DNA of 43,432 nt from Bacillota bacterium (GCA_021443825.1 JABUTE010000263.1:1-43432); one strand, 5' to 3'; positions 17,054 to 26,237 are shown, numbered from the stretch's first letter. The notes: generated by a model not told the origin, from the sequence alone. Made by a program: numbers and translations.

Positions 17054-18061
17054 ATGGCGGAAGTATTATCGCAAAACCAAATAGATGCTCTTTTAAACGC
17101 CGTGCAGAATCACAGCGACGCAGAGATGTCCATCGGTGCCGACGGCAAGGATGATTACAGAGAATACGATTTTGCCAGCCCCAGAAAGTTCACCAAAGAC
17201 AGGATCAAGATGCTCAACGGGATCTTCGATAATTATTCCCGTATCGCCAACTCCCTGTTCAGCGCCAAGCTGCGGATGAACTGCGAGGTGGCGGTAGAAA
17301 GCATCGAGGAGCAGCGCTACTTCGAGTTTTCCAACGCCCTTACCGAGGGCGATGTGCTGGCGCTGATGGATGTTTCCATCAAGGGCCGCCCGGCAGAGGA
17401 TATTCCCTGCATGCTCTATATCTCCACGCCGATGGCCCTGAGCATCATCGACCGCATGCTGGGGGGCGACGGGGCACAGGACGACCGTCTGCCCGATAAT
17501 TACACCTATACCGATCTGGAGCTGCGGCTCTACGAAGAGCTGGCCCGCGATCTGGTATCCATCAACGGCAGAAGCTGGGAAAACTACATTCCCGTGGAAT
17601 TCACCTACAGCAAGACCGATATCAATCCCACCCTGAGCCAGATCATGGGCCTGGATGAGATCGTCATCATCGTCAATCTGGTGATGCAGACCGACAACAA
17701 CATCGGAAGCATGAGCATCTGCCTTCCCAGTGAGATCCTGAAGAACATCTTTGCCGAGATCAACAGCGACAACCACTGGAAAAAGGCGCAGACCGAGAAC
17801 AAATCCCAGGAGATCTTCGACAGCCTGCGCGACTCCCGTCTGGAGATCGTATCGGTGCTGGGAGAGGTACAGCTTTCCCTGAGCGATATCTACGGACTCA
17901 CCCCGGGCGACATCATCGACCTGGGCAAGCCCAGAGATTCCAGCGTTTACCTGGATATCGGAAATTATCACTGGTTCAAAGGGCACATCGGCACCCACAA
18001 AAAGAACTATGCCGTCAGCATAGACGAGGTGATCAACCCCGCACCCGCAAACCAGAGCTGA
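17054..18061 (+). CDS. fliM: Flagellar motor switch protein FliM
   Basis: 335 residues. The N-terminal LSQNQIDALL (residues 5-14) is the CheY-P-binding peptide. The middle CheC-like domain has RMLGGDGAQDDRL, and the C-terminal SpoA domain has EVQLSLSDIYGLTPGDIIDLGK. FliM sits between FliG and FliN in the C-ring and sets rotation direction. AAGGAAAG precedes the ATG. Presence of the CheY peptide implies chemotaxis genes elsewhere in the genome, as none lie here. Confidence 0.95.
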   Translation: MAEVLSQNQIDALLNAVQNHSDAEMSIGADGKDDYREYDFASPRKFTKDRIKMLNGIFDNYSRIANSLFSAKLRMNCEVAVESIEEQRYFEFSNALTEGDVLALMDVSIKGRPAEDIPCMLYISTPMALSIIDRMLGGDGAQDDRLPDNYTYTDLELRLYEELARDLVSINGRSWENYIPVEFTYSKTDINPTLSQIMGLDEIVIIVNLVMQTDNNIGSMSICLPSEILKNIFAEINSDNHWKKAQTENKSQEIFDSLRDSRLEIVSVLGEVQLSLSDIYGLTPGDIIDLGKPRDSSVYLDIGNYHWFKGHIGTHKKNYAVSIDEVINPAPANQS

Positions 18062-18106
18062 ACCGGCGAACGCCCTGATCCTTATAAACAAAGCGAACAC
18101 AAATGC

Positions 18107-18124
18107 GGGGAACGGAATCTCCCC
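18107..18124 (+). promoter_or_regulatory. Small hairpin with an ANGGA loop just before fliN
   Basis: GGGGA (18107-18111) pairs with TCCCC (18120-18124); the loop shows ACGGAATC. It lies 14 bases before the fliN ATG. GGA in a loop near a start codon could be a CsrA site, but the loop is eight bases rather than six, so this is a weak candidate. Confidence 0.25.
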
Positions 18125-18138
18125 AAGAGAGAGAAAAA

Positions 18139-18651
18139 ATGGACGAAAATAACAACATCGAACAGAACATCGACGAAATCCTTCCCGAAGAAGAACATAC
18201 CCAGCCGGAAGCTCTGCCCCCGGAAGCAGTGCCCTTTGCCCAGGCCGAAGAGGCTGCTGAGCTGCCCTTCGATGGGCAGATCGAGCAGGCCTTCGAACCG
18301 GCTCCCGCGCAGCCCAAGGTCATCACCAGCAAGTCTCTTGATTTTCAGGAGCTGGATCTGACCGGCGCTCCCGCTCGCGAGCAGGCTCAGAATCTGGATC
18401 TGATCATGGATGTTCCCGTGCAGGTCACCGTAGAGATCGGCCGCACGGAGCGAATGGTCCAGGAGGTGCTGGAATTCGGAAAAGGCTCTCTGGTAGTGCT
18501 TGATAAGCTGGCCGGCGATCAGGTGGATCTCTTCGTCAACGGCAAGTGCATCGCCCGCGGCGATGTGGTGGTCGTCGACGATAACTTCGGCGTGCGCATC
18601 ACCGAGATCATTCCTTCCCAGGGCGGTGACAAGCTGCTGCAGAAGGATTGA
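18139..18651 (+). CDS. fliN: Flagellar motor switch protein FliN
   Basis: 170 residues from ATG 18139. An upstream in-frame ATG (18103) has no ribosome site, while AGAGAGAG precedes 18139. About 85 acidic, Pro/Glu-rich residues come first, then the SpoA domain: LDLIMDVPVQVTVEIGRTER, VDLFVNGKCIARGDVVVVDD and FGVRITEI. Unlike FliY of Bacillus it has no CheC phosphatase domain, so it is a short FliN with an extended N-terminus. It completes the C-ring with FliM. Confidence 0.9.
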   Translation: MDENNNIEQNIDEILPEEEHTQPEALPPEAVPFAQAEEAAELPFDGQIEQAFEPAPAQPKVITSKSLDFQELDLTGAPAREQAQNLDLIMDVPVQVTVEIGRTERMVQEVLEFGKGSLVVLDKLAGDQVDLFVNGKCIARGDVVVVDDNFGVRITEIIPSQGGDKLLQKD

Positions 18652-18655
18652 TCCC

Positions 18656-18994
18656 ATGAGAGTGCTTATCGGTTTGAGCGTGCTGTTTCTGTGCATCGCC
18701 GTTCTTCTGGTGCTGGCCTGGCTGGCCAGTAAGAACGCGGCATCCGGCAAGGCTCTTCCCGGCATGACCGGCGCAGGCAGCCTGAAAACGGTGGCCCGCG
18801 TGCCCGTAGGAAGAAACCAATGGGTGGTGGTGCTCAGAGCCGGCGAGCGAGGCCTGGTGCTGGGCGTGGGAACCGAGCAGATCAGTCTTCTGACAGAGCT
18901 GACTCCCCAGGAGCTGGCCGAGATCGAACAAACGCCCCAAAAGGACGGCGGTTTTTCCGCCGTTTTGCAGGGCATCGTAAAAAAGAGCAGCTGA
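18656..18994 (+). CDS. fliO: Flagellar biosynthetic protein FliO
   Basis: 112 residues from ATG 18656; AAGGA sits 10 bases upstream at the end of fliN, and longer in-frame reading only extends into fliN. One membrane segment (about 4-24) is followed by the small cytoplasmic domain LKTVARVPVGRNQWVVVLRA and GERGLVLGVGTEQISLL, typical of FliO. It chaperones FliP assembly in the export gate. The next gene is fliP, as expected. Confidence 0.88.
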   Translation: MRVLIGLSVLFLCIAVLLVLAWLASKNAASGKALPGMTGAGSLKTVARVPVGRNQWVVVLRAGERGLVLGVGTEQISLLTELTPQELAEIEQTPQKDGGFSAVLQGIVKKSS

Positions 18995-19001
18995 GGTGCA
19001 C

Positions 19002-19676
19002 ATGGTTACAGACAGCCTTATCAATATCAACGGCGAAAGCGTACAGACGCTGGAGATCCTGTTCATAACGACCCTCATCACCCTGCTGCCCTCTCTGCTG
19101 GTGATGATGAGCTCCTTTACCCGCTACATCATCTCGTTCTCCTTTCTGCGCTCGGCCATCGGAACCCAGCAGACCCCGCCCAACATCGTGCTGGTGGGAA
19201 TGGCGCTGTGCCTGACCTTGCTGACCATGGCGCCGGTGCTGGACGACATCCAGGTCAACGCCTACGAGCCCTATGCCGCAGAGCAGATCTCTCAGGAGGA
19301 ATTCATGAAACGGGCCGAAAAGCCCCTGAAGGAGTTCATGATCCGCAATACCAAGACCAGAACCCTGGAGCTGTATTGCGATCTGGCCAAGCTGGAGGTA
19401 GGCGATGAGATCGACGAAGCGGCCGCCATGCAGCTGCCCCTTCGGGTGCTGATCCCGTCCTTTGTTACCTGCGAGCTGCAGAGGGCCTTTCTCATAGGGC
19501 TGCTTTTGTATCTGCCCTTTATGCTCATCGATGTGGTGGTCTCCTCCACGCTGATGTCGATGGGTATGATCATGCTGCCCCCGTCGATGATCTCCATGCC
19601 CTTCAAGCTGCTGCTCTTTGTCAGCGTCAACGGCTGGGAGCTTCTGTTCTCAAGCCTTGTGCAGAGCTTTCATTGA
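19002..19676 (+). CDS. fliP: Flagellar export gate protein FliP
   Basis: 224 residues from ATG 19002; GAGG at 18993-18996 is 5 bases before it, so an in-frame GTG at 18996 is less likely. Hydrophobic segments contain SLLVMMSSFTRYIISFSFLR, TPPNIVLVGMALCLTLLTM, VTCELQRAFLIGLLLYLPFM and MLPPSMISMPFKLLLFV, all family-typical. It forms the core of the export pore with FliQ and FliR. It lacks the cleavable N-terminal signal that Gram-negative FliP carries. Confidence 0.94.
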   Translation: MVTDSLININGESVQTLEILFITTLITLLPSLLVMMSSFTRYIISFSFLRSAIGTQQTPPNIVLVGMALCLTLLTMAPVLDDIQVNAYEPYAAEQISQEEFMKRAEKPLKEFMIRNTKTRTLELYCDLAKLEVGDEIDEAAAMQLPLRVLIPSFVTCELQRAFLIGLLLYLPFMLIDVVVSSTLMSMGMIMLPPSMISMPFKLLLFVSVNGWELLFSSLVQSFH

Positions 19677-19687
19677 GGAGGCATCCC

Positions 19688-19948
19688 ATGGAACTGACTT
19701 CCGTAACCGATATCCTAAGAGATGCCCTTCTGGTAGCCATCAAGCTTTCTGCCCCCATCCTGCTGCTCAGCATGGCGGTGGGCGTAATTATCGCCGTTTT
19801 GCAGGCGGTGACCCAGATCCACGAGCAGACCATCTCCTTTATTCTAAAACTGGTGGTGGTGGTGCTGGTGCTGGCACTGGGAGGCTCCTGGATGCTGCAG
19901 CTGCTGCAGGATTTCACCAAAGACATCTTTGCGCTGATCGCCTCTTAA
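19688..19948 (+). CDS. fliQ: Flagellar export gate protein FliQ
   Basis: 86 residues with two membrane segments (about 16-36 and 50-70), including AVLQAVTQIHEQTISFILKL, a FliQ signature. ATG 19688 has GAGGAGG six bases upstream; an in-frame TTG at 19673 overlaps the fliP stop and is rejected. It is part of the FliPQR pore. Confidence 0.94.
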   Translation: MELTSVTDILRDALLVAIKLSAPILLLSMAVGVIIAVLQAVTQIHEQTISFILKLVVVVLVLALGGSWMLQLLQDFTKDIFALIAS

Positions 19949-19960
19949 GAGGATGAACCA

Positions 19961-20725
19961 TTGACTACCTGGTCTGATTTTACTTTATTTCTCTATATCG
20001 AGGCCCGTATCAGCGGCTTTGTTCTCTTCAGCCCTCTGCTGGGCAGAAGAAATGTACCCGGCATCTTCCGGGGCGGACTGATCCTGGTACTTTCCGTGTT
20101 CGTCTATTCGCTGGAATCATCCACGGTGGCCGTGCCCTCTTCCATGGCGGTGCTGGCTGTCCGGATGCTGGCGGAGCTGGCCCTGGGCTATGCCATGGGC
20201 ATGCTGGTCAATCTGTTCTTATATATTCCCCAGCTTGCCGGCAGCCTGATCGACACCCAGATGGGCATGAACATGAATCAGGTCTACGATGCCGCTTCTT
20301 CGGCCAACCTTTCCGTATCGGGGCAGCTGCTCAATGCTCTGATGCTGCTGCTGTTCTTTTCCGCAGGCGGCCACCATACCATGCTGCGCATCTTTCTCGA
20401 CAGCGGAAGGCTTCTGGGCTACGGCGCCGTTCATATCGGAAGCAATCTTGCCTCTCTTCTGCTCACCGTGTTTACGGAATGCACTCTGCTGGCGGTAAAG
20501 CTGGCGCTTCCCGTTCTGGCGGCCGAGCTGCTTGGCCAGGTGGGCATGGGCCTGCTGATGAAGGTGATCCCCCAGATCAACGTATTTTCCATCAACATCG
20601 AGCTTAAGATCCTCATCGGAATGGCTCTGCTGCTGCTTCTGCTCTCGCCCTTCAGCGAGGTGCTGCTCGACGCCGAAAAGACCATGCTCCAATACATGGA
20701 GAAGGTGCTGCAGGCGGCAGGCTGA
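19961..20725 (+). CDS. fliR: Flagellar export gate protein FliR
   Basis: 254 residues, beginning with TTG at 19961; AAGAGGA (19947-19953) lies seven bases upstream and supports it. Multiple membrane segments are seen, with ARISGFVLFSPLLGRRNVPG near the N-terminus, IDTQMGMNMNQVYD in the middle and VIPQINVFSINIELKI near the C-terminus, all typical. It caps the FliPQR pore and contacts FlhB, which is the next gene. Confidence 0.93.
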   Translation: MTTWSDFTLFLYIEARISGFVLFSPLLGRRNVPGIFRGGLILVLSVFVYSLESSTVAVPSSMAVLAVRMLAELALGYAMGMLVNLFLYIPQLAGSLIDTQMGMNMNQVYDAASSANLSVSGQLLNALMLLLFFSAGGHHTMLRIFLDSGRLLGYGAVHIGSNLASLLLTVFTECTLLAVKLALPVLAAELLGQVGMGLLMKVIPQINVFSINIELKILIGMALLLLLLSPFSEVLLDAEKTMLQYMEKVLQAAG

Positions 20726-20770
20726 TCCCTTTCAACGAAACCGCAAACGACCCTGTAAAAGGAAACCACC

Positions 20771-21829
20771 ATGGCAGACGGCTCCAAAACAGAAAAAGCG
20801 ACACCGAAACGGCGAAGAGACGAGCGAAAAAAGGGCCATACCTTTATGAGCCAGGATGTGGTCGCCATCGCATCTTTGTCGGGCGCCGTGTTCTGTCTGT
20901 TTATCATCGCCGGCTTTGCGACGGCTCAGCTGGGCAGCTACCTGACGGTCTGCATCGAAGGCTGCAGCACGCAGGAAACAGCGTCCGATCTGGTTCCCCT
21001 TTGGGCAAACCTGGCAGGGGTCACGCTGAAGATCGTGCTTCCCATCGCCCTGACCGGCATTCTGGCAGCGGTGACCGCCACCTTCTTTCAGACCCGGTTT
21101 CTCGTCAGCGGAGAGCTGATCAAGCCCAAGTTCAGCAGGATCAATCCCCTGGAGGGCTTTAAACGGCTCTTCTCCCTGCGCAGTCTGATCGAGGCCTTAA
21201 AGGGCTGTCTGAAGATCACCCTGTTCATGACCATCGTCTATCTGCGGCTCAAGGCGGAGTTCGCCAAAAGCGCCAGATATATGTATACCGATATTCCCGC
21301 CGGCGCGGCTGCCATCTTCAGCAGCGGCAAGGCCATGATCTTTACCATCATCCTGGCCTTTATCGCCGTCGCCGCCGCCGATGTGCTCTATCAGTGGTGG
21401 GAATACGAGCGAAGCCTGCGCATGAGCAAGCAGGAGATCAAAGAAGAATACAAGCAGACCGAGGGCGACCCCCAGATCAAGGGAAAGATCAAGGAAGCCC
21501 AGCGCCGCATCTCTCAGCGCCGCATGATCCAGCAGGTTCCGTCGGCCGATGTGGTCATCCGAAACCCGACCCATTTCGCCGTAGCCCTGCGCTACGATCC
21601 GGAAAAGGACAACGCTCCCATTCTGCTGGCAAAAGGGCAGGACGAGCTGGCTCTTCGCATCGTAAAGGTAGCCGAAGAAAACAAGGTCGCCGTGGTCGAG
21701 GATGTGCCCCTTGCCAGAGCCCTGTTCGCGCAGGGCCAGCTTGACCGGGAGATCCCCCAGGAGCTCTACAGCCAGGTGGCCGAGGTTCTGGTCTACGTAT
21801 TCAAACTGGAAAACCGTCAACTTGCATAA
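20771..21829 (+). CDS. flhB: Flagellar export switch protein FlhB
   Basis: 352 residues. The N-terminal KTEKATPKRRRDERKKGHTF is the family entry, followed by four membrane segments up to about residue 215. The autocleavage motif NPTH is at residues 265-268 (VIRNPTHFAVALRYD). The cytoplasmic C-terminal domain (APILLAKGQDELALRIVKVA) is complete. Self-cleavage switches export from hook to filament subunits in response to FliK. AAAGGAAA precedes the start. Confidence 0.95.
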   Translation: MADGSKTEKATPKRRRDERKKGHTFMSQDVVAIASLSGAVFCLFIIAGFATAQLGSYLTVCIEGCSTQETASDLVPLWANLAGVTLKIVLPIALTGILAAVTATFFQTRFLVSGELIKPKFSRINPLEGFKRLFSLRSLIEALKGCLKITLFMTIVYLRLKAEFAKSARYMYTDIPAGAAAIFSSGKAMIFTIILAFIAVAAADVLYQWWEYERSLRMSKQEIKEEYKQTEGDPQIKGKIKEAQRRISQRRMIQQVPSADVVIRNPTHFAVALRYDPEKDNAPILLAKGQDELALRIVKVAEENKVAVVEDVPLARALFAQGQLDREIPQELYSQVAEVLVYVFKLENRQLA

Positions 21830-21874
21830 TACAGATCCCATTCCGAATTTAAAAAGACAGGAGGTGAGAGGAAT

Positions 21875-23965
21875 ATGAAAAAAGCACTGCAGACCGTCAT
21901 GGACAATGCCATCGCTCTTGGCGTCGTCATCGTCGTTCTGTTCATGATCATTCCTCTTCCGTCCTATCTGCTGGACTTTTTCCTTATCGTCAACATCGGA
22001 CTTTCCATCGCCATCCTGATGATCACCATGAACATCACCGAGGCCCTGGAATTTTCCATATTCCCGTCCCTTTTGCTGGTGACCACCCTGTTCCGACTGG
22101 CGCTGAATGTTTCCAGCACCAAGCTGATCCTGGCCAACGGCTATGCCGGCGAGGTCGTTCAGAATTTCGGTCTTCTCATCACCGGCGGCAACATCGTCAT
22201 CGGTGTCGTCATCTTCCTGATCATCGTGCTGGTGCAGTTCATCGTCATCACCAAGGGCGCTGAACGTGTCGCAGAGGTCGCAGCCCGCTTTACCCTGGAC
22301 GCCATGCCCGGAAAGCAGATGGCCATCGATGCCGATCTCAGCTCCGGCCTGATCGACGAGCAGGAGGCCCGCAGACGCAGAGACAAGATCCAAAAGGAAG
22401 CCGATTTCTACGGCGCCATGGACGGTGCTACCAAGATCGTCAAGGGCGATGCCATCATGTCGCTGATCATCACCCTGATCAACTTCGTGGGCGGCGTGCT
22501 CATCGGCATGCTGATGAACGGCGGCGATTTCGCCTCTGTTCTGTCGAAGTATTCCATCGTCACCATCGGTGACGGCCTGGTATCCCAGCTGCCGGCTCTG
22601 ATGATCTCGACGGCAACGGGCATGATCGTTACCCGCTCCGTATCGGAGGGAAGCCTCAACCGGGATGTGATCGCCCAGTTCAAGGCCCAGCCCAGAGCCA
22701 TCATGACCACCGGCGTCATTCTGGTGGTGCTGGCCTGCGTGCCCAGAACGCCCCATGTCGCTCTCTTTCTGGCGGGCGGCGTGCTGCTGGGAGGCGGCTA
22801 TCTGATCAGCAAGAACATGGAAAAGGAGCGGGTTCTGGTGGCTTCCGAGCAGCCTGCGCCCACCGAGACCCAAAGCGAAGGCGACTTCTACAAGAATATC
22901 GACAACGTCTATTCCCTGCTGTCGGTAGAACCGATGGAGATGGAATTCGGCTACAGCCTGATCCCCCTGGTAGACGAAAGCCACGGAGGCAAGCTGATCA
23001 ACCGCATCGTCATCTTCCGCCGCCAGTTCGCGTCGGATATGGGCTTCGTATTCCCCTCCATCCGTCTCCACGACTCCTCTGCCGCCGGAACCAACCAGTA
23101 CATCATCCGCATCCGCGGCGAAGAGGTGGCCAGAGGCGAGATCCTGGTCGACTACTATCTGGCCCTGGAGCCGCCAAATCCGGCAGGCGAGATCAACGGC
23201 ATCGAGACGGTGGAACCGGCCTACGGCATTCCCTCCCGCTGGATCCTGCCCGAAGACAGAGAGCTGGCCGAGGTCTACGGCTATACGGTCATCGACCCTC
23301 TGTCGGTCATGCTCACCCATCTTTCCGAGGTCATCAAAAAGCACGCCCACGAGCTGCTTGACCGCTCCACCGCCATTCAGCTGGTAAACAACCTGAAGCA
23401 GACGGCCCCCGAGATCGTCGACGAACTGGTGCCCGGCACCGTATCCTATGCCAATCTGGAAAAGGTGCTCAAGAACCTGCTCAAAGAAGGCATTCCCATC
23501 CGCGATCTTGGTCTCATCATCGAAACGCTGGGCGACAGCCTGGCCCAGGGAAGAGACGTGGATGCCGCAACGGAGCAGATCCGCGGCGTTCTTTCCAGGA
23601 CCATCACCAGACGGTTCTGCGAAGACGGCCAGCTGAAGGTCGTTACTCTGGATGCCGAGCTGGAAAAGCGGATCATCGGTTCTCTTACCCGCAGCGACCA
23701 GGGCATCTTCCTGGAGCTGGGTCCCGAGCTGATGCAGCAGATCATCGCCCAGATGAGCGAAAACCTGAAGAAGTTCAGCGAGCTGTCAAGAACGCCTGTG
23801 CTGCTGGTAAGCCAGATCATCAGGCCCTATTTCAGCAGGCTTATCACCCAGTTTTATCCCGATGTATATGTGCTGGCCTTCAATGAGATCACCAATGCGG
23901 TGCAGATCCAGGCGATCGGTAATATCTCTGTTGCAGATGCCGGAGCAAAGGCGGTGAACCAATGA
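21875..23965 (+). CDS. flhA: Flagellar export protein FlhA
   Basis: 696 residues. About eight membrane segments lie in residues 15-310, with the family motif region DAMPGKQMAIDADLSSGLID at about 141-160. The long cytoplasmic domain (about 330-696), which docks late chaperone-substrate complexes, includes YGIPSRWILPEDRELAEVYG and RTPVLLVSQIIRPYFSRL. AGGAGGTGAGAGG precedes the ATG. flhF and flhG, which often follow, are missing; the sigma factor gene starts inside the flhA stop. Confidence 0.96.
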   Translation: MKKALQTVMDNAIALGVVIVVLFMIIPLPSYLLDFFLIVNIGLSIAILMITMNITEALEFSIFPSLLLVTTLFRLALNVSSTKLILANGYAGEVVQNFGLLITGGNIVIGVVIFLIIVLVQFIVITKGAERVAEVAARFTLDAMPGKQMAIDADLSSGLIDEQEARRRRDKIQKEADFYGAMDGATKIVKGDAIMSLIITLINFVGGVLIGMLMNGGDFASVLSKYSIVTIGDGLVSQLPALMISTATGMIVTRSVSEGSLNRDVIAQFKAQPRAIMTTGVILVVLACVPRTPHVALFLAGGVLLGGGYLISKNMEKERVLVASEQPAPTETQSEGDFYKNIDNVYSLLSVEPMEMEFGYSLIPLVDESHGGKLINRIVIFRRQFASDMGFVFPSIRLHDSSAAGTNQYIIRIRGEEVARGEILVDYYLALEPPNPAGEINGIETVEPAYGIPSRWILPEDRELAEVYGYTVIDPLSVMLTHLSEVIKKHAHELLDRSTAIQLVNNLKQTAPEIVDELVPGTVSYANLEKVLKNLLKEGIPIRDLGLIIETLGDSLAQGRDVDAATEQIRGVLSRTITRRFCEDGQLKVVTLDAELEKRIIGSLTRSDQGIFLELGPELMQQIIAQMSENLKKFSELSRTPVLLVSQIIRPYFSRLITQFYPDVYVLAFNEITNAVQIQAIGNISVADAGAKAVNQ

Positions 23966-24765
23966 GCATTGAACCGCAGACCCCGAAAAGGGAATACACC
24001 GAGGCTGAGATTCTGGCCATGGAAACGGAAGAGCTGCTGGCGCTGTATAAGGCGACCGGCGATCCCGATCTGAAATGGCCCCTGGTGCTGCGCTACGAGG
24101 ATATGATCCGCCGGGTCGCTCTTCGGATCAACTCCGTCTACAGCAGCTTTGCCCAGATCGACGACATCGTAAACGAAGGCATCTTCACCCTGCTGGGCGC
24201 CATCGACAAGTACCAGCCCGAACGGGGCGTCAAATTCGAGACCTATGTTTCCAAGCGCATCCGCGGCATGGTCTTCGACCTGGCAAGAAAGCAGGACTGG
24301 ACGCCCCGCAACGTAAGGCAGAGAGCCTCCGAGATCGACCGGGCCGCCCAGGAGCTGACCGCAGCCCTGGGGCGCTACCCCACCGAAAGCGAAATGGTCG
24401 AAAAGCTGGAAACGACTCCCGGCCGTTACCAGAAGGATGTGGCAGACATCGCCATGAGCAACGTGCTGTCGCTTGATATGCTGCTGGATTCTCAGGCCGA
24501 TAACGATTACCGGGTCGAGGTTCCCAGCTCCGACATGAGCGTGCAGCCCGAAAGCGTGCTGCAGGCCAAAGATCTGCAGCAGACCCTGGCAGAGGCCATC
24601 GCCTCGCTGGGCAAGAACGAGCAGCTGGTGCTGTCGCTGTTTTACGAAAAGAATCTGAGCATGAAGGATATCGCCAAGGTGCTCGATCTCAGCAGCCCCC
24701 GGATCTCGCAGATCCACTCCCGGGCCATCGAAAAGCTTCGGGCCTATATGGAAAACAACGCTTGA
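23962..24765 (+). CDS. fliA: RNA polymerase sigma factor for flagellar operon (sigma-28, FliA/SigD)
   Basis: 267 residues. Region 2 is visible as FAQIDDIVNEGIFTLLGAID and GVKFETYVSKRIRGMVFDLA; region 3 as IDRAAQELTAALGRYPTESE; region 4 as LGKNEQLVLSLFYEKNLS and KDIAKVLDLSSPRISQIHSR. It directs RNA polymerase to late flagellar promoters such as those before fliC and flgM here, and is inhibited by FlgM. ATGA overlap with flhA suggests coupled translation. Its level thus depends on reading through the riboswitch and about 17 kb of operon. Confidence 0.95.
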   Translation: MSIEPQTPKREYTEAEILAMETEELLALYKATGDPDLKWPLVLRYEDMIRRVALRINSVYSSFAQIDDIVNEGIFTLLGAIDKYQPERGVKFETYVSKRIRGMVFDLARKQDWTPRNVRQRASEIDRAAQELTAALGRYPTESEMVEKLETTPGRYQKDVADIAMSNVLSLDMLLDSQADNDYRVEVPSSDMSVQPESVLQAKDLQQTLAEAIASLGKNEQLVLSLFYEKNLSMKDIAKVLDLSSPRISQIHSRAIEKLRAYMENNA

Positions 24766-24783
24766 TACAGAAAGGAGCGTCTT

Positions 24784-25533
24784 ATGTACAAAGGCTTTTA
24801 CGGACTGGGCTCCGCCATGCTGACCCATCAGCGAAACCTCAATGTGATCGCAGACAACATCACCAATGTCTCGACCCAGGGCTATAAGCAGAAGCGCTAC
24901 GGCAGCACCACCTTCGGTGATGTGCTGATCAGCCGCTGGGATAAAGAAGACCCCAAGGGCACGCCCATCGGCCGGCAGAACTACATCCGCACCGAAAGCG
25001 AGATCAAGACCGATTTTACCCAGGGAAGCCCCGAGTACACCGGCCAGCCGCTGGATTTCGCTTTATACGGAGAAGGCTTCTTCGCCGTGCAGCTGACCGG
25101 CGGGTCTGTCGCCTATACACGCATGGGCAGCTTTTCGCTGGATGAGCAGGGCTATCTGTGCCTTCCCGGCTACGGAAGAGTGCTGAGCGATACCGCCCAG
25201 CCCCTGCAGGTCTTTACCGATAAGCTCTATGCCTCGCAGGACGGCACCGTCTGTGACGCAGACGGGCAGACGCTGGGCCGCATCGGCGTGTTCCGCTTTG
25301 ACGATCAGGCGGCGCTGGTCCATAACGATGACAACACCTTTACCGGCACCGGCGCACAGCAGACCGATAGCTGCCAGGTGATGAACAACTATCTGGAATC
25401 CTCCAATACCGATCTGGTAAGGACCATGACCGAGATGATCTCGGTGCAGCGCTCTTTGCAAAGCGCAGCCGAGCTGGCCAAGATGTACGACCAGATCATG
25501 ACCAAAGCAAGCACCGAAGTAGGACGCATCTAA
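24784..25533 (+). CDS. flgF: Flagellar hook-basal body protein, FlgF/FlgG family (first of two)
   Basis: 249 residues. N-terminal SAMLTHQRNLNVIADNITNV and STQGYKQKR are the rod signature; the middle has LDFALYGEGFFAVQLTGGS and YTRMGSFSLDEQGYL; the C-terminus has LESSNTDLVRTMTEMISVQR. It would be a distal rod subunit. Telling FlgF from FlgG is not possible with certainty by eye; the symbol follows gene order. AGAAAGGAG precedes the ATG. It follows fliA by 18 bases. Confidence 0.8.
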   Translation: MYKGFYGLGSAMLTHQRNLNVIADNITNVSTQGYKQKRYGSTTFGDVLISRWDKEDPKGTPIGRQNYIRTESEIKTDFTQGSPEYTGQPLDFALYGEGFFAVQLTGGSVAYTRMGSFSLDEQGYLCLPGYGRVLSDTAQPLQVFTDKLYASQDGTVCDADGQTLGRIGVFRFDDQAALVHNDDNTFTGTGAQQTDSCQVMNNYLESSNTDLVRTMTEMISVQRSLQSAAELAKMYDQIMTKASTEVGRI

Positions 25534-25544
25534 GGAGGCCGCAC

Positions 25545-26237
25545 ATGAATCTTTCTTTTTATACCGGAGCCGTCGGCGCGCAGCAGCAGCAGAGCCGCAT
25601 GAATGTGCACGGCAACAACATCTCCAACGTAAACACCTACGGCTTTAAAGCCGAAAAGTCCCGGTTCCTGTCGGTCATGCTGGCCACCGATACCAGTCTG
25701 AAGGCAGGCGGCGGCGTCAACACCGGCTACCGCTACGACTACATGATCAACGGCGAGGGCTATTTTGCCCTGCTGGATCCGGCCGACGGCCAGGTCAGCT
25801 ATACCAGAAACGGTGCCTTCCAGGCAGCAGCCTTCCGCCCGGCGGGGGCAGCTGCAGACGCAGAAGACGTCATGTATCTCAGCGACGGCGAGGGCCGGCT
25901 GGTGCTGGATCAGGAGGGGGAGCTGATCCCCATTCCCCAGGCCGCAGGCGGCTCACAGGAAGATCCGGAGCAGGAGCTTCCCGTGGGCATCTTCGATTTC
26001 GTCAATAACAATGGCATGCAGCATCTGTCGGGCACCCGTTTTCTGCCGGTGCAAAAAAACGGAGGCATCACCGCCGGAACAGGCGAGCTGATCCGCGGCA
26101 TGCTGGAGCAGTCCAACGTCGATCTGGGCGAGGAATTCGCCAAGGTCATCGAGACCCAGAGAGCCTACAGCATGGCGCTTAAGATGGTCCAGACCAGCGA
26201 CGAGGTCGAAAACACCGTCATCAATCTCCGGTCATAA
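25545..26237 (+). CDS. flgG: Flagellar hook-basal body protein, FlgF/FlgG family (second of two)
   Basis: 230 residues. It starts MNLSFYTGAVGAQQQQSRMN, then VHGNNISNVNTYGFKAEKSR, and ends with MLEQSNVDLGEEFAKVIETQ and RAYSMALKMVQTSDEVEN, the axial-protein termini. The middle shows YMINGEGYFALLDPADG. It forms the distal rod with its neighbour. AAGGAGG precedes the ATG. It is the last gene of the 21-kb operon; a bidirectional terminator follows. The FlgG assignment versus FlgF is tentative. Confidence 0.8.
   Translation: MNLSFYTGAVGAQQQQSRMNVHGNNISNVNTYGFKAEKSRFLSVMLATDTSLKAGGGVNTGYRYDYMINGEGYFALLDPADGQVSYTRNGAFQAAAFRPAGAAADAEDVMYLSDGEGRLVLDQEGELIPIPQAAGGSQEDPEQELPVGIFDFVNNNGMQHLSGTRFLPVQKNGGITAGTGELIRGMLEQSNVDLGEEFAKVIETQRAYSMALKMVQTSDEVENTVINLRS

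Noticed and set aside
18103..18138. Longer fliN start at 18103
   Set aside because: No ribosome site upstream, and the extra residues fall in the hairpin leader; ATG 18139 has AGAGAGAG in front.
21197..23350. Minus-strand open frame of 717 codons opposite flhB/flhA
   Set aside because: It lies wholly antisense to two clear genes. Its text is rich in Asp, Gly and His with no domain, and it arises from the codon bias of the coding strand. The same holds for the long minus frames at 11662-12873, 17093-18100 and 8579-9538.
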